Below the pieces are notes generated by a model. The model saw only the letters and a list, made by a program, of their open reading frames with translations, did no database searches and was not told where the DNA came from. A stretch of DNA of 64,000 bases from Paraplanobispora siamensis (GTDB lineage Bacteria; Actinomycetota; Actinomycetes; Streptosporangiales; Streptosporangiaceae). A program made the translations under genes and the position numbers. Below, piece after piece: positions 58,939 to 64,000 of the stretch. How positions within the stretch are numbered: position 1 is the first letter of the stretch; each line of letters begins with the position of its first letter. The DNA lies in contig NZ_BOOJ01000007.1 in the NCBI RefSeq assembly GCF_016863175.1, positions 62,001 to 126,000 on the forward strand, given 5' to 3'.

Positions 58939-61308
58939 TCAGGCGACGTGCTGCCACGGGCTGATCTGGAGCAGGTCGTCCACCTCCGCCGGGGAGATGG
59001 GCGGGGAGAAAAGATACCCCTGGGCCAGCGGGCAGCCCATCTGCTGCAGGATCTCGGCCTGCTCGCGGGACTCGACGCCCTCCACCACGGTGGACAGGTC
59101 CAGCCCGGCCGCCAGCTCCACGATCGCCTTGGTGAACGCCCGCGCCTGGCGGTGGTCGGCGCCGGTGAGCGGGGTCGTGAAGGAGCGGTCGATCTTGAGG
59201 ATGTCGACCGGCAGGGTGCGCAGATAGGCCAGCGAGGAGTACCCGGTGCCGAAGTCGTCCAGGGCGATGCGCACCCCGTGGGCGCGCAGGTCGGCCAGGA
59301 CGGCCACGATGCGCTGGGTCTCGGCCGGGCTGGTGGCCAGCAGCATGCTCTCGGTCACCTCCAGGGTCAGCGCGTTGCGCGGCAGCGCGTGCCGGGTCAG
59401 GATCTCCAGGACCGTGTCCCTGAAGCTGCGCTCGCGCAGCTGGCGGCCGGAGACGTTGACGGTCACGGCGATGCCGTAGCGCCGGTGCCACTGCTTGGCC
59501 TGGGCGCAGGCCTGCTCCAGCGCCCATCGGCCGATCTCGACGATCAGGCCGGTGTCCTCGGCGACGGGGACGAACACGTCCGGCGGGACGCGCCGGCCGC
59601 CGGACGGGGTCCAGCGCAACAGCGCCTCGACGGCGTAGACGGCGCCCGTGGTCAGGTTGACGACGGGCTGGTAGGCCAGGGTGAACTCATCGGCGGCCAG
59701 GGCCTTGCGCAGACCGGCGGCGAGCTCGGCGTGGTGCAGCCGCTCGGCGCGCAGGGTGTAGTCGAAGACCGCGATCTGGTTCTTGCCCGCGGCCTTGGCC
59801 GCGTACAGGGCCAGGTCGGCATCGCGCAGCGCGTCGGTGGCGGTGGTGGCGGCCTCGGCCAGCACGCCGATGCTGGTGGTCACGTACAGCTCGCGGCCGT
59901 CGATGCGGTACGGCTCGCGTACGGCGGCCAGGATCCGCTCGGCGACGGCCAGCGCCTGCTGCCGGTCGGTGCCGGGCAGCAGCAGGGCGAACTCGTCGCC
60001 GCCCAGGCGGGCCAGCGTCTGACCGCGGTGGACCAGGGCGCGCAGGCGGCGGGAGACGATGGTGAGCAGCTCGTCGCCGACGGGGTGGCCGTAGGTGTCG
60101 TTGACGTCTTTGAAGCCGTCCAGATCCAGCAGCAGCAGGGCGGATGCGGATGCGGCGGGGGCGGTGGGGGTGGCCTGCAGGGCCTGGATGAGCAGGGCGC
60201 GGTTGCCCAGCCCGGTCAGCGGGTCGTGGCTGGCGCGGTGGGTCAGGCTGCGCTGCAGGATCTCCTGCCGGCGCAGGGACTCGCGCAGGTCGACGGCCTG
60301 GGTCTCGGCGATGCCGGCCACCGCGCTCAGGCGCAGGACCAGCAGGACCGCCAGCACCAGGGTCAGCACCGTGACCACCAGGTCGGCGGGCGTGAAGACG
60401 GCCGTGACCGCCGGGTCGGCGGAGGCGGAGCCGGCACCGGACCGCCATCCGCCCACGATGGAGGCGGCCGGGCTGAGCAGCGCCACCGCCAGGAACGCCC
60501 GGATGCGCCTGCGGCCGGGGGCGGCCGCGGGCCGCAGGGAGCCGGCCCCGGCCAGGCTGGGGTGCAGCACCGCGGTCCCGAGCAGCACGAACCAGCCCAG
60601 CCAGCCGGCGGTGGTCAGCGGATCGGCGGGCCGGCCGGCGACCTGGTCGAGCAGGTAGGCGCTGTCGGCGACGAACAACGCCAGATAGGAGGCGCTCAGC
60701 ATGTACAGCCACGGGGCATGGCGGCTGTCGAGGGCCAGGCGGGTGACGACCCCGTAGGCGAACAGGTCGATGACCGGCGGCACCAGCGCGAGGACCAGTC
60801 CGATGCTCAGGTGGCCGCTGACGGCGATGGCCGGGGCGATCAGGAAGGTCCACAGCGGCATGGCGGCCCCGACGCTGAGGATGCCGCCGTCCAGCAGGCC
60901 CGCCCAGCGCGAGCCGTCGGTCTGCACGCTCAGCAGGATCAACGCGGCCAGGGACAGGACGTAGGCGGCCAGGGTGCCGATCCGGTACAGCTCCAGCAGT
61001 TCGGCATGACCCAGCCACACCCCGCCGATGCCCCAGCCCAGCGTGGTGGCCACCCAGGCCACCACGACGGCGGCGCGCATCAGCCGCCACGGGCGTGAGC
61101 GGGCCAGGCCGTGGCGGCGGGTGCCGACGAAGACGGCCAGCGCGGAGGCGCCCTGTCCCAAGACCCAGCACAGCACCTCCGCGCCCAGCCACCGGTTGGT
61201 GAGGAACGTGGCGATCACCGTCAGCGCGCTCCCCAGCAACAGGAAGACCAGCCAGGCGCGGGAGCCGACGGCCTGGCGGACTGCGGTCTTGAGTTCTGAG
61301 GGGCTCAT
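58939..61308 (-). CDS. Membrane-bound diguanylate cyclase/phosphodiesterase (GGDEF-EAL)
   Basis: This encodes 789 residues; GAGGAGAA precedes the ATG at 61308. About nine membrane helices occupy residues 15-370. The GGDEF domain has DPLTGLGNRALL and RLGGDEFALLL with an intact active site. The EAL domain has VYAVEALLRW, DDFGTGYSSLAYLR, KIDRSF and VVEGVES. Both activities look intact, so it may make and break c-di-GMP, which controls development in filamentous actinomycetes. Confidence 0.95.
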   Translation of the reverse strand: MSPSELKTAVRQAVGSRAWLVFLLLGSALTVIATFLTNRWLGAEVLCWVLGQGASALAVFVGTRRHGLARSRPWRLMRAAVVVAWVATTLGWGIGGVWLGHAELLELYRIGTLAAYVLSLAALILLSVQTDGSRWAGLLDGGILSVGAAMPLWTFLIAPAIAVSGHLSIGLVLALVPPVIDLFAYGVVTRLALDSRHAPWLYMLSASYLALFVADSAYLLDQVAGRPADPLTTAGWLGWFVLLGTAVLHPSLAGAGSLRPAAAPGRRRIRAFLAVALLSPAASIVGGWRSGAGSASADPAVTAVFTPADLVVTVLTLVLAVLLVLRLSAVAGIAETQAVDLRESLRRQEILQRSLTHRASHDPLTGLGNRALLIQALQATPTAPAASASALLLLDLDGFKDVNDTYGHPVGDELLTIVSRRLRALVHRGQTLARLGGDEFALLLPGTDRQQALAVAERILAAVREPYRIDGRELYVTTSIGVLAEAATTATDALRDADLALYAAKAAGKNQIAVFDYTLRAERLHHAELAAGLRKALAADEFTLAYQPVVNLTTGAVYAVEALLRWTPSGGRRVPPDVFVPVAEDTGLIVEIGRWALEQACAQAKQWHRRYGIAVTVNVSGRQLRERSFRDTVLEILTRHALPRNALTLEVTESMLLATSPAETQRIVAVLADLRAHGVRIALDDFGTGYSSLAYLRTLPVDILKIDRSFTTPLTGADHRQARAFTKAIVELAAGLDLSTVVEGVESREQAEILQQMGCPLAQGYLFSPPISPAEVDDLLQISPWQHVA

Positions 61309-61558
61309 CGGGGTTCTCCTCGTCATCTGTTCCGGCGGTCGGTCAACTCCGGCCGCCGGCCGCCCGCCGGGCGGTGGCGGCCTGTGCCGCGAGCAGATGA
61401 GAGCGGGTGTGCATGGGACGATCCGTTTCTTCCACGACCTTCGGGTGCTTTTTTCATCGGCCGGCGAGGTGGGCGGATGAGGCAATCCAGCGAAAGTCCG
61501 GATCCCGGACGACGGGCCCTCTCCGGCGTCCGGGATCACCTGCGTAAGATCACCGGGT

Positions 61559-61810
61559 ATGCGCCCGTCCTCCCGGAGGCCACCCGAGAACCCGCTGCGG
61601 CGGCTCCTCGACCCGGGCCTGGTGGCCGATGAGGAGCTGGCGATCCGGCGTGGCCGCATGGTCTGCGACAAGATCATCAATGGGGTGGGGGACTCGCCCC
61701 ACACGCTCCGGGAGTACACGATGCGGCTGTTCTCCGACGAGCACGCGCAGATCGACGCCGGCGAGGTCACGGAACTGCTCGAAGCCGCGGTGTACGTCAT
61801 CTGTCATTGA
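61559..61810 (+). CDS. Small conserved-looking hypothetical protein
   Basis: This encodes 83 residues: [73 protein letters not shown], strongly helical. A TAAGAT box ends 8 nt before the ATG, suggesting a leaderless message. It overlaps the convergent response-regulator gene by 7 bp at the stops. Function unknown. Confidence 0.68.
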   Translation: MRPSSRRPPENPLRRLLDPGLVADEELAIRRGRMVCDKIINGVGDSPHTLREYTMRLFSDEHAQIDAGEVTELLEAAVYVICH

Positions 61811-62544
61811 GGGGCGTCCCGCGGATCCCCGCCGCGGGAGCGGGGGACGACCAGGCCGGTCTCGTAGGCGGCGATGACCGCCTGGGTCCGGTCGCGCAGG
61901 CCGAGCTTGTTCAGGACGCGGCTCACGTGGGTCTTCACCGTCTCCTCGGTGACCGTCAGCCGTCGCGCGATCTCCGGGTTGGACAGGCCCTCGGCGACCA
62001 GCCGCAGGACCTGCGTCTCGCGAGGTGTGAGAGCGGCGAGCGCGGTCGCGGCCGAGGCGGCGGGCTGGGCGTGCAGACGGGTGAACTCGCCGATGAGGCG
62101 GCGGGTGACCGCCGGGGCCAGCAGGGCCTCACCGGCGGCGATGACGCGCACCGCGTCGAAGAGCCGCTCGGCGGTGACGTCCTTGAGCAGGAACCCGCTG
62201 GCCCCGGCGCGGAGCGCGTCGTAGACGTACTCGTCCAGGTCGAAGGTCGTCAGGATGAGCACGCGCGGCCCCGCGTCCGCCGAGCCGGTCAGCCGCCTGG
62301 TGGCCTCGATGCCGTCCATCCCCGGCATGCGCACGTCCATCAGGACGACGTCGGGGGACAGCTCGCGGCACACCCGCACCGCCTCGGTCCCGTCGCGGGC
62401 AGTGCCCACGACGGTGAAGTCCGGCTGGGTGTCGAGCAGCGCGGCGAATCCGGTGCGGACCACCAGGTGGTCGTCGGCGACGACGATCCGGACCGCCGGA
62501 GACGGTGAACGCGGAGAAGGCGAACTCGGAGAAGGCGAACTCAT
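61804..62544 (-). CDS. NarL/FixJ-family response regulator
   Basis: This encodes 246 residues. An odd N-terminal [14 protein letters not shown] stretch precedes the receiver ([32 protein letters not shown]) and the C-terminal LuxR HTH ([43 protein letters not shown]). It pairs with the histidine kinase immediately upstream. Confidence 0.95.
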   Translation of the reverse strand: MSSPSPSSPSPRSPSPAVRIVVADDHLVVRTGFAALLDTQPDFTVVGTARDGTEAVRVCRELSPDVVLMDVRMPGMDGIEATRRLTGSADAGPRVLILTTFDLDEYVYDALRAGASGFLLKDVTAERLFDAVRVIAAGEALLAPAVTRRLIGEFTRLHAQPAASAATALAALTPRETQVLRLVAEGLSNPEIARRLTVTEETVKTHVSRVLNKLGLRDRTQAVIAAYETGLVVPRSRGGDPRDAPQ

Positions 62545-62623
62545 CCGGGCACCCCGTCCCGGGCCGGCGGGTACAGGGCCCTCATCCGGGTGTTCCGCTC
62601 CTGGCCGGTGAGGTCGGGACGCC

Positions 62624-63994
62624 TCATCCGAGCTCTCCGTCCCGGGCCGGCAGGCGGGCCTCGACGAGGAAGCCGCCGCCGGTGGCCGGGCCGGCGTGCA
62701 GCTCGCCGCCGACGGCCGCGGCGCGCTCGCGCATGCCGGACAGCCCGTGCCCGCCGTACGGCGCCGCGGGCAGCCCGCGCTCTTCGTACGGCGCCGCCGT
62801 GGCCGGGCCGGGGCCGTTGTCGCGGATGGTCAGGTGCAGGCCGTCGCCGGTGTAGTGCAGCTCCACATCGACGGCGGCGCCCGGCGCGTGCCGCCGGGCG
62901 TTGGTGAGGGCCTCCTGGACGATGCGGTAGGCCGCGAGTTCGACGCCGGGGCCGAGCGGGACCGGCGGGCCGGTCAGGATGAGGCGGACGCTCGTCCCGG
63001 AGGCGTCACGTGATTCGTCGATCAGCTCGTTGAGCTCGCCCAGGCCCAGGCCCGGCTGGGGCCGCCGGTCCGCGGTCTCCGCTCCGGTGTCCTCGCGCAG
63101 CACGCCGAGCAGGCGCCGCATCTCGGTCAGCGCCGCCCGGGCGGTGTCGCCGATGGCCGACAGCCGCTCCGCCCCGGTGGCCGGCATCCCCGGGGTGGTC
63201 AGCCGGGCCGTCTCCGCCTGCACGGCGACCATGGAGATGTGGTGGGCGACGACGTCGTGCAGCTCCCGGGCGATGCGCGCGCGTTCGCCGCGCGCGGTGT
63301 GCTCCAGGAGGGTGTCGGCGATGGCCCGGCGGGCGGCGTCGTCGTCCGCCGCCCGGGTCTGCGCCCGCCGCGCGATCCCGGCCAGGGCCGCCGCCGGGGC
63401 CAGACAGGCCGCCAGCAGGGTGAGGACGCCTGTCCCGCCGAGGGCCGTACCGGCCACGGCCACCAGGACGAACGGCACCGTCAGGAGGACGGCCAGCGGC
63501 TGCGAACCGGTACGGCCGAGCCGGTAACAGCAGATCAGCTGCGCGGTCACGCCCGCCGCGGTCAGCGTGTGGAAGGCCGCCAGGGACAGCAGTCCCGCCG
63601 CGGAGACGGCGACGGCGGCCACGGCCGGCCGCGCCCGCACGATCGCGACGGGCAGCGTGGTGGCCAGGCCGAGCAGACCGGACGCCACCAGAAGGGACGG
63701 GGCGCCGGGGTTCGGATCGGGTGGCGGACCACCGGGGCGGGCGATCGTCCCATCCGCCGGTACGCCGCCGGGGTGAGTGATTGCTTCGCCCGCAGGCACG
63801 CTCACCGTCTCCCCGATCAGGGGATAGGCCGGGAGAGCGCCCGTGAGGTGTGCGATCGACTCGGCCACCGCCAGCGACGCCAGCAGGGCGGCGGCCACGG
63901 CGGGAGCGTGCGGGGTCGCGGCGATCCGCCGGCCCCGGTCGGCCCAGGTCGCCCACCTGCCCCGGCGGTCGTGTGCTCGCTCCACGGGGATCAT
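62624..63994 (-). CDS. Sensor histidine kinase (HisKA_3, NarL-type partner)
   Basis: This encodes 456 residues; the ATG is 6 bp from the window edge, so a ribosome site cannot be judged. About five or six membrane helices fall within residues 30-200, with a Pro/Gly-rich extracytoplasmic loop near 60-95. The dimerisation/H-box is [18 protein letters not shown]. The ATPase domain has [12 protein letters not shown] and DNGPGPA, and ends [18 protein letters not shown]. It phosphorylates the downstream NarL-type regulator. Confidence 0.93.
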   Translation of the reverse strand: MIPVERAHDRRGRWATWADRGRRIAATPHAPAVAAALLASLAVAESIAHLTGALPAYPLIGETVSVPAGEAITHPGGVPADGTIARPGGPPPDPNPGAPSLLVASGLLGLATTLPVAIVRARPAVAAVAVSAAGLLSLAAFHTLTAAGVTAQLICCYRLGRTGSQPLAVLLTVPFVLVAVAGTALGGTGVLTLLAACLAPAAALAGIARRAQTRAADDDAARRAIADTLLEHTARGERARIARELHDVVAHHISMVAVQAETARLTTPGMPATGAERLSAIGDTARAALTEMRRLLGVLREDTGAETADRRPQPGLGLGELNELIDESRDASGTSVRLILTGPPVPLGPGVELAAYRIVQEALTNARRHAPGAAVDVELHYTGDGLHLTIRDNGPGPATAAPYEERGLPAAPYGGHGLSGMRERAAAVGGELHAGPATGGGFLVEARLPARDGELG

Positions 63995-64000
63995 TGTTCC

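Noticed and set aside
58948-61098. 716-codon plus-strand ORF opposite the GGDEF-EAL gene
   Set aside because: Gly/Gln/Val-rich translation typical of antisense frames; the minus-strand gene has intact GGDEF and EAL motifs.

Overview
The window is high-GC DNA with dense operons, many GTG/TTG starts, a WhiB-type protein, GGDEF/EAL signalling, LuxR/TetR/GntR regulators and eukaryotic-type Ser/Thr kinases. This points to a filamentous actinomycete; gene content suggests Streptosporangiales, but the species cannot be fixed from sequence alone.

Left chromosomal flank (1-21.8 kb): a Ser/Thr kinase with a coupled pseudokinase; a GNAT acetyltransferase behind a tiny leader ORF; a response regulator followed by a histidine kinase fused to a DUF4173-like membrane protein; a secreted GH8 glycosidase with a palindromic operator; a D-serine/D-threonine-type PLP enzyme, RidA and a predicted barrel protein in one operon; TetR plus alpha/beta hydrolase; a LysE exporter; a large AAA-LuxR regulator; a monooxygenase-like protein; a single-domain response regulator; and an NlpC/P60 protein.

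Mobile element (21870-50213, about 28.3 kb): an actinomycete integrative and conjugative element (AICE) integrated in a tRNA-Arg(CCG) gene and bounded by a perfect 50-bp direct repeat. Its backbone lies almost entirely on the minus strand: int, xis, prim-pol-type replication protein, P-loop ATPase, SSB, FtsK/TraB-like translocase, then about 15 small transfer or accessory genes, many joined by ATGA overlaps, and a GntR regulator with an operator cluster. Two non-coding repeat clusters stand out: about eleven GGGACAAC-type repeats between the replication genes (candidate origin) and five GGACAGTT repeats just 3' of the translocase gene (candidate clt transfer locus).

The element carries two cargo zones. 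Between attL and int lies a cassette encoding a MazG-like pyrophosphohydrolase, an acyl carrier protein, an XRE regulator, an ImmA/IrrE peptidase, a divergent thymidylate-synthase-fold enzyme, an HMUDK-helical-domain nucleotide kinase-like protein and a ribbon-helix-helix-like protein. This is the best candidate for an uncharacterised system; it resembles nucleotide or base hypermodification pathways. Near attR lie HAD and phosphotransferase genes, a decayed IS5-family transposase, lower-GC genes including a Nudix-like protein, small membrane ORFs, and a cas-less relic of a CRISPR array with 32-nt spacers.

Right flank (50.2-64 kb): the displaced native tRNA terminator, a hypothetical gene, a fragment of a second integrase, a DUF3224 protein, membrane and hypothetical proteins, pseudogene debris, an aminoglycoside-phosphotransferase-like protein, a HIT protein, a 13-repeat TPR protein, a GGDEF-EAL membrane protein and a NarL-type two-component pair.
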